A model generated the notes under the pieces. The model did no database searches. It saw only the letters and a list, made by a program, of their open reading frames with translations, and was not told the DNA's origin. A program made the position numbers and the translations under genes. A stretch of 7,071 bases of DNA from an uncultured Lachnospiraceae bacterium (GTDB taxonomy: Bacteria; Bacillota; Clostridia; Lachnospirales; Lachnospiraceae): the NCBI GenBank assembly GCA_946630645.1, contig CAMOZD010000063.1:1-7071 (forward strand), in the 5' to 3' direction. Position 1 is the first letter of the stretch; each line of letters begins with the position of its first letter. Shown piece after piece: positions 1 to 6,533 of this stretch.

Positions 1-3000
1 TGGTATTCTTTGGAATCCGGAGTTCCTGTCTGCTCCTTACCGGTCCGGTCTTCTTCCTGGTTTCCCTGGCCGGTCTTTACCGAAGTCTTACGGTCTCTCT
101 TACGGACAACGTGCCGGTCTTTTCTGCCGCGGCTTCTGGAGCCCGGGGCAGTTGAGCCTGCCTGCTGCCGGTCTGTCTCCTGCGGACGCTCCTCCTGGCC
201 GGCCTCCTCCTGGCTGCCAGCTGTCAGGGTCTCATCGTCTTCCACAATAACCTCGTCTATGCCTACAGCTTCCACTGCCGGATCCTTTTCCTGACCAGAA
301 TCCTCTGTCTCTTCCCCATCCAGATTAGCTTCAGATACAGCATCTGAAACTCCTCCGGGTGCTGACTCCTCCTGGCCGGCTTCACCGGCTTCCTCTATGG
401 TTTCCCCGAAATCATCGTCCAGGGCTTCTTTCAGTTCTTCTTCCAGCTGGGCCTCATCCAGGTCCTCGAAATCATCAATCTGGTCATCCTCAAGCCTGGG
501 AGCCGGCTCTGCCTTAGCCTCTTCCTGTTCCTTGAGCCACAGGTCCAGGGCTTCCTCCGAGCCCGCCATCTCCACGAGCAGCAGACGTTTAGCCCGCTCA
601 TAGACCTCGCCTTCCAGTCCCAGGGTATCCAGGTTCTCTATAGCTTCATCAATCTCAGCCTGGGTATGCTCTCCCAGGACAAAGCGGTCACTGTCACCGA
701 ACTCTTCCTGGTCCTCTGTGCCCCAGCTTAAAACTTCTTTCTCTTGGCTGTCCTTGGTACTATCACCGTCCTGGCCGGAAGCCTCAGCCTCCTCTGAAAC
801 AGGTATGGACTGGTCTGTCGACTCAGTTCCGGCTCCGCCGGACTCCTCTTCCTCCGGACCGCTTTCAGCAAGGCTTTCCTCACTGACAGCAACTTCAGAA
901 GCCGCCTGGACAGGTCCTGCATCTTCAGCCGGAGTATCCCCGGTATGCTCTTCCCCGGCAGCAGTCTGATCCTGGTTTCCGGTCTGATCTTCCTCAGATT
1001 CAGCCTCTCCGGAAGAATTCCTGTCAGTCTCTTTTTTAGACTCAGCCTCTCCGGAAGGACTCCTGTCAGCCTCTTTTTTAGACTCAGCCTCTCCGAAAGG
1101 ACTCCTGTCAGCCTCTCTCTTAGGCTCATGCTTATCTTCTACCATGTCATCCATTTCTGAGAACAGATCATCCTCATCCAGGTCTGCCAGGTCAAGATCA
1201 TCCTCTTCCACTTCCAGATTCAGGCCCTTGCCCGTTTTATCTGCAGGAGAACCTGCTTCCCGGACTGGCGCCTGGTCTCCTGGTTTTTCTCCTTCAGACC
1301 GGTCCGGAGCTGACTCCCTGTCCTGGGTCTTCTCTTCAGCAGCTTTTCCACCTGCCTCTGGCCTGGTCCGGTTTGCTCTGCCAACTTCAGAAATCTCCAT
1401 ATCAGGCATATCCAGATCATCTTCCGACAGATTCAGGGAATCTTCATCCATGTCCATGGCTTCCAGTCTCTGTTTAAGGAGGGCTATGGCCTGTTCCTCA
1501 TTGATCTCACCGCCCATCTCCTCCATGGCCCTGGCCAGTTCTGAGGTCAGGGCATCCATATCTGCAAGTCCGGCGGAAGCCTCTCCGGCTTCTGCCTCCT
1601 CTGTCTGGGCTGCAGCCTGCTCCTGCCTGCTGCGTTCCTGGGCTTCCCTGGCAATCTCTGCCGCAGACTTAGTGACCACAGGGTCTTCCGGCTGTTTGAT
1701 TCCCGCCGCCCTCTGGGCAGCCTTGGCCAGGTCTGCGGCTGACATGGGTCCTCCGTCCCGGCCGGTCTGGGCCGGACCCTGGCCACCGCCACCGACACCT
1801 GTTGTCACCTGACCGGTAGACGGCCCTGCCGGATTCAGGGCAGAAGCCATTGCCGCCTGTAGATTAGAATCGCTCCCTGTAGAAGCAGATTCTACGGGAC
1901 CGGCGGCAGCCGGTTCTCCCTTAACAGGACCCCTGTCCCCTTTCTCTGCGGGACTTTCCATGGCTGTCGGGGCAGCCGTTGCCTCGCTATATCTTTTATC
2001 CACCTGGTCCAGCAATTCCTCCACAGAATCCTGACTGACAGGAACACCGCTCCCCGCCATCATCTTTCGTATATTTTCCAGAAGCACCTGGTTCAAGCTT
2101 TCCATATCTTCATCGGCATTGTCTGCCAGGATCATATCCGCATTCTCCCGGAGAACCTCCTGGCTTAAGGCAATCAACATTTCTTCTGTCAGGGCCGGTG
2201 TCTCCTGGGCATCGGGAGCAGGCTCCCCGGCAGACCTGGATTCCTGAGCCTGGGCTGACGGGGAAGGAGCCGGGGAAACATTCTGGTCTGATCCGGTCTC
2301 TGGGCCGGCTGAATCTACAGCTGCCTCCCGGTCCCGGGCCATGGCTTCTTCTGCCTCCCTGCGTTTCTCCTCTTCCATTCTTTGTTCAATCTCATATTTC
2401 TCTTCCGGAGAGAGATCCTCGAAATCCTCAAAAGAAACCAGTTCATCACTGTTTTTTTCCATGTAGCGGAGAATCTCCTGCTGATGGAGAGCAAAAGCCA
2501 TGGGATCCATGCCCCTCTTCCGGGCCTCCTCCATCATCTGCTCCGCTCTTCTCTCAACCTCTGTCTTCATATTATCTTCCTCTCTGGACCGGGCGATTGC
2601 TTCCGCAGCCATCTGGGAAGCAGATTTGGTGGAGGGCATCTCCATGGGCTTGGGAATATATTCTTCCTTTTGATGGGCCGCCTCATCCTGGTCTACAGCG
2701 TTCTGGGCCAGCTCCCAGGCTGACAGCTTCCGTCTGGTCTCTTTCTCCTCTCTGTCCGCCCTCTCCCTGGCCTCCTCTTCCTCAGCCAGCATCTCCGTCA
2801 TGGTTTTCTCTCTGCCGTACCGCACCTGGGACCGGTCAAAGGGATATTCCACCTGCGGCTCTTTCATGCCCATCATCTGCATGAAATTATTGTAGATCAG
2901 GTCATTGAGATCCGCTGTCTGATGAGGATCAAAATCCTCCTCCTGGCTATCCGCCTCTTCATCATGCATGTAGGCTGCCACCTGGTTCGCATCCAGATAG

Positions 3001-3377
3001 GGCGAGGATTCCTGACTCCTGTCATCAGCCAGTCCGGCCTTGATATCTGTTCCCCGGGGGATGGACACCTTGCCTGCCCTTCCCACCGCACCATTTCTGA
3101 GGCTCTGCTCAATCATGCTGGCTGCGGACTGGATCTTCTCCTGATCATCAAGCTGCTCAAAAGTCTTGGGTGGGAAAATATCCGGGGCCAGAGTCCGGAC
3201 CATATCTTCAATATTGCCCACCACTTCCCTGCGCTCTTCTTCCTCGTCAGGTCTGCCCAGGATATTTAAGGCCATATCAACGATATCATCCATATCAAAG
3301 GGCGCTGTATCAGTCCCCTCAGCTGCTGTGTGCTGAGCCCTCACCACATCGAGCAATGCATTAATCATGTCTTCCAT
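1..3377 (-). CDS. Giant acidic low-complexity protein of unknown function (3' end outside window)
   Basis: I translated this frame codon by codon: 1125 codons without a stop, still open at the left edge. The ATG is preceded by GGAGGTGGGG. I do not recognise the family. By hand count about a quarter of residues are D or E and about a tenth K or R. I see no cysteine and only three tryptophans (221, 885, 947). There is no signal peptide or membrane segment, so it is probably cytoplasmic. Regions: a mixed, probably folded N-terminus (about 1-105); charged helical, coiled-coil-like stretches (186-225, 244-360); Ala/Pro/Ser/Gly linkers (360-385, 466-560); a helical island (605-640); D/L-rich segments (648-662, 719-745); a 14-residue repeat (753-794); another helical island (about 880-990); and a basic stretch (about 1070-1105). 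It lies downstream of mnmA. A scaffold or adaptor role is possible but is only inference. Confidence 0.9.
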   Translation of the reverse strand, partial: MEDMINALLDVVRAQHTAAEGTDTAPFDMDDIVDMALNILGRPDEEEERREVVGNIEDMVRTLAPDIFPPKTFEQLDDQEKIQSAASMIEQSLRNGAVGRAGKVSIPRGTDIKAGLADDRSQESSPYLDANQVAAYMHDEEADSQEEDFDPHQTADLNDLIYNNFMQMMGMKEPQVEYPFDRSQVRYGREKTMTEMLAEEEEARERADREEKETRRKLSAWELAQNAVDQDEAAHQKEEYIPKPMEMPSTKSASQMAAEAIARSREEDNMKTEVERRAEQMMEEARKRGMDPMAFALHQQEILRYMEKNSDELVSFEDFEDLSPEEKYEIEQRMEEEKRREAEEAMARDREAAVDSAGPETGSDQNVSPAPSPSAQAQESRSAGEPAPDAQETPALTEEMLIALSQEVLRENADMILADNADEDMESLNQVLLENIRKMMAGSGVPVSQDSVEELLDQVDKRYSEATAAPTAMESPAEKGDRGPVKGEPAAAGPVESASTGSDSNLQAAMASALNPAGPSTGQVTTGVGGGGQGPAQTGRDGGPMSAADLAKAAQRAAGIKQPEDPVVTKSAAEIAREAQERSRQEQAAAQTEEAEAGEASAGLADMDALTSELARAMEEMGGEINEEQAIALLKQRLEAMDMDEDSLNLSEDDLDMPDMEISEVGRANRTRPEAGGKAAEEKTQDRESAPDRSEGEKPGDQAPVREAGSPADKTGKGLNLEVEEDDLDLADLDEDDLFSEMDDMVEDKHEPKREADRSPFGEAESKKEADRSPSGEAESKKETDRNSSGEAESEEDQTGNQDQTAAGEEHTGDTPAEDAGPVQAASEVAVSEESLAESGPEEEESGGAGTESTDQSIPVSEEAEASGQDGDSTKDSQEKEVLSWGTEDQEEFGDSDRFVLGEHTQAEIDEAIENLDTLGLEGEVYERAKRLLLVEMAGSEEALDLWLKEQEEAKAEPAPRLEDDQIDDFEDLDEAQLEEELKEALDDDFGETIEEAGEAGQEESAPGGVSDAVSEANLDGEETEDSGQEKDPAVEAVGIDEVIVEDDETLTAGSQEEAGQEERPQETDRQQAGSTAPGSRSRGRKDRHVVRKRDRKTSVKTGQGNQEEDRTGKEQTGTPDSKEY
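996..1121 (-). repeat. Three tandem in-frame 42-bp repeats inside the acidic gene
   Basis: Three adjacent 42-bp units encode residues 753-794 of the acidic protein: KREADRSPFGEAES, KKEADRSPSGEAES and KKETDRNSSGEAES. Neighbouring units differ at about 3 and 4 of 42 bases, with both silent and replacement changes. This is a recent but already diverging in-frame duplication. The unit alternates acidic, basic and Ser/Pro/Gly residues, which suggests a disordered linker. Copy number may vary between strains. Confidence 0.9.
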
Positions 3378-3386
3378 ATAGACCCC

Positions 3387-3392
3387 ACCTCC
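3387..3392 (-). promoter_or_regulatory. Ribosome binding site of the acidic gene
   Basis: The minus strand reads GGAGGT, continuing as GGGG, about 9-10 nt before the ATG at 3377. It fixes the start of the long frame. The ATG further upstream (3398-3400) is in another frame and has no such site before it. Confidence 0.8.
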
Positions 3393-3466
3393 GAAAACAT
3401 ATCATCATTGCGGCATCCCCGGCAGGTCTGCCAGAGACCGCATCTATTTAAATATCCATTCCTATT

Positions 3467-3495
3467 ATTGTAACACTGAACCACTATTATTACAA
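3467..3495 (-). promoter_or_regulatory. Promoter candidate of the acidic gene
   Basis: On the minus strand a -35 box TTGTAA (3490-3495) and a -10 box TACAAT (3467-3472) are exactly 17 nt apart. The -10 is preceded by TG-T, an extended -10. The predicted start is near 3460, giving a leader of about 80 nt. The leader can form a small hairpin at 3425-3439 (GGTCT/AGACC arms), with possible outer pairing of TGCGG and CCGCA. An 8-bp direct repeat, CTATTATT on the plus strand, occurs at 3462-3469 and 3484-3491 with a 22-bp period across the promoter. Boxes were found by eye; no transcript data are available. Confidence 0.55.
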
Positions 3496-3532
3496 ATAAG
3501 ACTCAGCACCTTTACTGGTAACAAAACAAACT

Positions 3533-4612
3533 CTAATCAGGGCGGACAGCCGTCACGATCCTGCCTCCACCCACCACCGAATCACCCTGGTATAAAACCA
3601 CTGCCTGACCCGGTGTGATAGCCCTCTGGGCCTCTCTGAAGTGAACCATTACCCGGCCATCTTCCTGCAGCCGGTACACTGCCTCCTTCTCTTCCTGGTG
3701 GTAACGGATCCTCCCCTTAACGGTTTCACCTTCCACCGGCTCCATGATCCAGTTGAAGTCCTCTGCCAGCAGGTCCCGGCAGAAAAGATCCTCATTGCTT
3801 CCCAGGACCACCTTGTTCTCAGCGGGAATGATATCTGTCACATAATAGGGGCTGGCAGCCGAGATGCCAAGACCCCTCCTCTGGCCGATGGTATAGCCAT
3901 AATAGCCCTTGTGCCTGCCAACCTGCCGGCCCTGCCGGTCCACAAAATCACCGGGCCCCGCCTGACAGCCCCTGGTCTTTTCAATAAAACTTTTATAATC
4001 CCCATCAGGTATAAAGCAGATGTCCTGGCTTTCATGCTTGGCCGCATTAAAGAATCCCTGGTCCTCCGCTATGGCTCTGATCTGGTCCTTGCGGTAAAAA
4101 CCCAGGGGAAAGCAGGTATGGGCCAGCTGGTCCTGGGTCAGGGAATAGAGGACATAACTCTGGTCCTTTCTGGAATCCAGACCCTTGTGGAGCTCATATC
4201 TCCCATTCTTCTCCATGACACGGGCATAGTGACCGGTGACAATCACATCACAATTTAAAATCTTCGCCCTCCGGTAGAGCTGTTCAAACTTCAGATGGCG
4301 GTTGCATTCAATACAGGGATTTGGTGTGGCCCCTCGCAGATAGCTGTCAATAAATGGCTGGATCACCTTATCCTGAAAATCCTCTTTAAAATTAAAGACA
4401 TAGTAGGGAATGCCCAGCTTGAAAGCCACACTCCTTGCATCCTCAATATCATCTAAAGAACAGCAGGTCTTGTCCCGGCAGAATCCCACATCCTCATTAT
4501 CATAAAGCTTCATGGTCACACCGATACAGTCATAGCCTGCCTCCTTCATCAGATAGGCGGCCACAGAGGAGTCGACCCCTCCACTCATCGCGATTAATGC
4601 CCTTTTTGCCAT
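3533..4612 (-). CDS. mnmA: tRNA-specific 2-thiouridylase MnmA
   Basis: This 359-residue cytoplasmic enzyme activates U34 of Lys, Glu and Gln tRNAs with ATP and replaces the C2 oxygen with sulfur, the s2 part of mnm5s2U34. The length is normal for the family. Visible motifs: the PP-loop SGGVDSS at 10-16 (ATP binding), TPNPCIECN at 97-104, TGHYAR at 126-131, KDQSY at 149-153 and SQDICFI at 195-201, which holds the conserved catalytic Cys199. The C-terminal beta-barrel part follows from about residue 250. The position matching the E. coli motif NPDxxC carries Cys100 instead of Asp, so Cys100, Cys103 and Cys199 make a three-cysteine set. GGAGGT lies 4 nt before the ATG. No sulfur-relay gene (such as a cysteine desulfurase) is next to it in the window. 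It stops 155 nt before the acidic gene, with no clear terminator between them. Confidence 0.98.
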   Translation of the reverse strand: MAKRALIAMSGGVDSSVAAYLMKEAGYDCIGVTMKLYDNEDVGFCRDKTCCSLDDIEDARSVAFKLGIPYYVFNFKEDFQDKVIQPFIDSYLRGATPNPCIECNRHLKFEQLYRRAKILNCDVIVTGHYARVMEKNGRYELHKGLDSRKDQSYVLYSLTQDQLAHTCFPLGFYRKDQIRAIAEDQGFFNAAKHESQDICFIPDGDYKSFIEKTRGCQAGPGDFVDRQGRQVGRHKGYYGYTIGQRRGLGISAASPYYVTDIIPAENKVVLGSNEDLFCRDLLAEDFNWIMEPVEGETVKGRIRYHQEEKEAVYRLQEDGRVMVHFREAQRAITPGQAVVLYQGDSVVGGGRIVTAVRPD

Positions 4613-4748
4613 ACTTACCTCCGATCTCTCTATAATAATAAGTCTTACGGGCAGTCAGCCCAGCCGCTGTTTTACCGCCGGTGGCCATCCGCTGGAAAAT
4701 TCACCTTAACATCTATTTGCCAAGTATTTCTTACAATGATATCATATA

Positions 4749-4802
4749 GGCAGGGATTTTTTACAGGCAGGACCTGTAAACGAACCCTCAGGACCGCCTG
4801 CC
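4749..4802 (-). other. Nested hairpin in the predicted mnmA leader
   Basis: An inner 8-bp perfect stem, TTTACAGG (4760-4767) with CCTGTAAA (4773-4780), has a 5-nt loop. It is enclosed by an outer 6-bp pairing of GGCAGG (4749-4754) with CCTGCC (4797-4802). No T-run follows it on either strand, so it does not look like an intrinsic terminator. If the promoter at 4825-4853 is correct, it lies near the 5' end of an approximately 200-nt mnmA leader. Its function is unknown; it could be chance or an RNA control element. Confidence 0.4.
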
Positions 4803-4824
4803 CACAAGTTGGTTTGGTGTAGTT

Positions 4825-4853
4825 ATTGTAACATATTTCTGCATCTGTGGGAA
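4825..4853 (-). promoter_or_regulatory. Promoter candidate for mnmA
   Basis: On the minus strand, TTCCCA (4848-4853) is followed 17 nt later by TACAAT (4825-4830), which is preceded by TG-T (extended -10). The 11-mer TGTTACAATAA is identical to the one at the acidic gene's promoter candidate, which raises confidence. The -35 box matches the consensus at 4 of 6 positions. The predicted start is near 4818, leaving a long leader of about 206 nt before mnmA. Confidence 0.45.
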
Positions 4854-4922
4854 AGTCATTAACACTGAAAGACATCCTGGTAACCAAGAGAAGAATTTTT
4901 TCATTATTGCACTATGATAAAG

Positions 4923-4928
4923 AAAGGA
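4923..4928 (+). promoter_or_regulatory. Ribosome binding site that decides the PrsW start
   Basis: AAAGGA ends 6 nt before the ATG at 4935, which is ideal spacing. The earlier in-frame ATG at 4914 has only T-rich sequence before it and would add seven polar residues ahead of the first membrane helix. The start at 4935 is therefore preferred. Confidence 0.7.
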
Positions 4929-4934
4929 CATCCT

Positions 4935-5627
4935 ATGACTTTTTTGATTTTAATCGCTGTACTGCCACCCATTTTCCTGCTGAAAAAGATTTACGACCTT
5001 GACAAGGTTGAGAAGGAACCGACCGGCCTGCTGGTCCGTCTTTTTATCTTTGGCGCCATCATGGTTTTCCCTGCCATGATCATTGAAGTATTTCTCTCAG
5101 ACACGGTCCTGGGTTCCATACTTAATCCTTCATCCATACTCTATATCGCCATCGAGAATTTTATCATCGTTGCCGGTACCGAAGAGCTTCTCAAAAGGCT
5201 TGTCCTCAAGAAGCTGACCTGGAATAATCCGGCCTTCGACTACACCTTTGACGGTGTAATCTATGCCGTCAGCTCATCCTTAGGCTTCGCGGCCCTGGAA
5301 AATATTTTCTATGTTTTGGAAAGCGGTGTAAGCACAGCCCTGATGCGGGCTGCTCTCTCCATCCCCGGCCACTGTATCTTCGGCATATACATGGGCTACC
5401 ATTACGGGCTTGCCAAGCGCTATGAGCAGATGGGAGACGAGGCCAACAAGAGCAGGCACCTCCGCCTGTCTATCCTTACACCGGTCCTGCTCCACGGTCT
5501 CTATGACTTCTGCCTCTCCACAGGCTATGACATTCTGATTCTGGTCTTCTTTGTCTATGTCATCATTCTTGATATAATGGCTTTCCGGTCCATCAAGAAT
5601 ATGGCAGCCCAGGATACGGCGATTTAA
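4935..5627 (+). CDS. prsW: PrsW-family intramembrane metalloprotease
   Basis: This 230-residue polytopic membrane protein is close to the length of B. subtilis PrsW. That protein makes the first cut in the anti-sigma factor RsiW and so releases an ECF sigma factor; clostridial relatives act on other anti-sigma factors. Family signatures are all present: GTEELLK at 81-87 (the EExxK motif, Glu83/Glu84), a segment at 105-123 beginning FDG and ending GFAALEN, His146 in PGHCIFG and His187 in LHGLYDF. Membrane segments lie at about 2-18, 32-54, 66-82, 108-128, 137-158, 178-194 and 198-216. The protein starts directly in a helix, as is usual for the family. No sigma or anti-sigma gene is adjacent, so the substrate cannot be named and the symbol is by family only. 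A strong terminator follows it. Confidence 0.92.
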   Translation: MTFLILIAVLPPIFLLKKIYDLDKVEKEPTGLLVRLFIFGAIMVFPAMIIEVFLSDTVLGSILNPSSILYIAIENFIIVAGTEELLKRLVLKKLTWNNPAFDYTFDGVIYAVSSSLGFAALENIFYVLESGVSTALMRAALSIPGHCIFGIYMGYHYGLAKRYEQMGDEANKSRHLRLSILTPVLLHGLYDFCLSTGYDILILVFFVYVIILDIMAFRSIKNMAAQDTAI

Positions 5628-5642
5628 GCCGGCTGTCATTAT

Positions 5643-5667
5643 AGTTCCATCTGACAGTTCCATCTGA
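5643..5667. repeat. Short 12-bp direct repeat after the PrsW gene
   Basis: AGTTCCATCTGA occurs at 5643-5654 and again at 5656-5667, separated by one base, between the PrsW stop codon and its terminator. It is probably a small tandem duplication. No role is evident. Confidence 0.6.
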
Positions 5668-5673
5668 AATCAT

Positions 5674-5707
5674 AACAGCAGCAGCCCGAAGGCCGCTGCT
5701 GTTTTTT
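5674..5707 (+). terminator. Rho-independent terminator of the PrsW gene
   Basis: A 9-bp stem AACAGCAGC/GCTGCTGTT is followed inward by one A-C mismatch, a 3-bp GCC/GGC stem and a CGAA tetraloop, and the hairpin ends in TTTTTT. It lies 46 nt after the PrsW stop codon. On the minus strand the hairpin is followed only by ATGATTTC, so it may be a weaker terminator for the converging MarR gene. Confidence 0.9.
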
Positions 5708-5748
5708 ACTCTCTGATTCTTTTTATACCATGAATCATCATTCTATAA

Positions 5749-6210
5749 TTATTCCATACCGGCATCTGCACAGGAATCCATGTGGGCATGTTTCTCTTCC
5801 AGCTTGCAGATGGTATCCTCTAAAAATTCCAAGGACTTCCACATGTCATCCAAATCCACTTCGTCAATGAAGGACATAACCAGTTCTTTGTTTTCCTCGT
5901 CAATCTTACGGATCTTATCCCTGCCCTTATCAGTCAGCCCGGCTATGACATATCTCTTGTCACCGGACGCTTTCTCCCTGAAAATCAGGTCTTTTTTCTC
6001 CAGGCTTTTCAAAATATTGGCAATCCTGCCCGATGTCAGATCCATCGAATCAGCCAGTTCTCCCGAAGACATCTGTCCTCCATTGATAGATAATCTGATC
6101 AGGACCCCATTTTCTCCAGTTACACACAGCTTGTCGCAGACATACTTAATCTCTTTAGCATGACGATAATAAATATCGAACAAGTATCTTAACGCAGTCT
6201 CCCTATTCAT
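5749..6210 (-). CDS. MarR-family winged-helix transcriptional regulator
   Basis: This 153-residue protein is typical in size for MarR dimers, which bind AT-rich palindromes and often repress their own promoter until a ligand or oxidation releases them. The helix-turn-helix spans about 48-72 (start SSGELADSM, recognition part TSGRIANILKSL). The wing at about 78-95 contains Asp84-Lys85-Arg86, the family DxR-type signature. The flanking helices (6-30 and 99-140) would form the dimer interface. Cysteines at 25, 29, 135 and 147 could allow redox sensing, but this is speculation. AGAGGG lies 7 nt before the ATG. It converges on the PrsW gene. No efflux pump or other likely target gene is adjacent in the window, so its regulon and ligand are unknown. 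Confidence 0.93.
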   Translation of the reverse strand: MNRETALRYLFDIYYRHAKEIKYVCDKLCVTGENGVLIRLSINGGQMSSGELADSMDLTSGRIANILKSLEKKDLIFREKASGDKRYVIAGLTDKGRDKIRKIDEENKELVMSFIDEVDLDDMWKSLEFLEDTICKLEEKHAHMDSCADAGME

Positions 6211-6331
6211 ATCGTATCCCTCTTGCAGTTATTATTCCCGAACCAATCCACCAAATATAATCCCGCTGAAAACACAGGCAGTAATGCTTCCTCAGGTCTT
6301 TTCCGGTATCAAACCGCAATCCCTTTGGAAG

Positions 6332-6363
6332 TATTATTAATAATATATAAATAGTTATATATT
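6332..6363. promoter_or_regulatory. Overlapping palindromes, possible MarR operator
   Basis: A perfect 14-bp palindrome TATTATTAATAATA (6332-6345) overlaps a 9-bp-arm inverted repeat, AATATATAA / TTATATATT, with spacer ATAG (6342-6363). This places the dyads at about +1 to +32 of the predicted MarR transcript. MarR proteins usually bind 16-20-bp AT-rich inverted repeats at such positions. The sequence is nearly all A and T, so palindromes could arise by chance. Confidence 0.4.
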
Positions 6364-6369
6364 TTTAAT

Positions 6370-6397
6370 ATTATATCATGATTTTAAGGAAAACCAA
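6370..6397 (-). promoter_or_regulatory. Promoter candidate of the MarR gene
   Basis: On the minus strand a perfect TATAAT (6370-6375) carries the extended -10 TG (6377-6378). A poor -35 box TTGGTT (6392-6397) lies 16 nt upstream of it. The predicted start near 6363 leaves a leader of about 150 nt. The strong -10 compensates for the weak -35. Confidence 0.6.
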
Positions 6398-6533
6398 GGT
6401 AGTATAAAATATTTTGTGTAAATAAAAAAAGTCATGGAAAAAGGAACGAACTTCTTTACACAATCAAAACCAAAGAGTTACTTTTTGATAATATTATACC
6501 TACTTAGTTTGTTTTTTACATTTGTCAATCAAC

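Larger units (their letters stand above)
4613..4934. other. Divergent intergenic region between mnmA and the PrsW gene
   Basis: These 322 nt separate two genes transcribed outward. The region holds the mnmA ribosome binding site (4617-4622), a mnmA promoter candidate, a nested hairpin and the PrsW ribosome binding site. A short hairpin (GGGC/GCCC arms, 4649-4661) lies just upstream of the mnmA site. For PrsW I see only a weak candidate promoter on the plus strand, TTGGTT (4809-4814), 17 nt, then CATATT (4832-4837). It overlaps the mnmA promoter candidate. I see no convincing gene here and no riboswitch or T-box that I recognise. Confidence 0.6.

Noticed and set aside
1144..1812. Plus-strand open frame of 222 codons, very rich in Ser and Ala
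   Set aside because: It lies opposite the acidic gene and its composition is the antisense image of that gene's Glu/Gly/Asp codons. No ribosome binding site or domain is visible.
2198..2884. Plus-strand open frame of 228 codons, rich in Pro, Ser and Leu
   Set aside because: Same reason: antisense shadow of the acidic gene with no recognisable protein features.
3641..4258. Plus-strand open frame of 205 codons inside mnmA
   Set aside because: Fully antisense to the clearly conserved mnmA frame; no start signal.
4672..4887. Minus-strand 71-codon frame in the mnmA leader
   Set aside because: It overlaps the promoter candidate and hairpin, resembles no known protein, and has no convincing ribosome binding site.
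6493..6528. TTGACA (6523-6528) and TATAAT (6493-6498) on the minus strand
   Set aside because: Both boxes are perfect but 24 nt apart, too far for a normal promoter, and the region is AT-rich.
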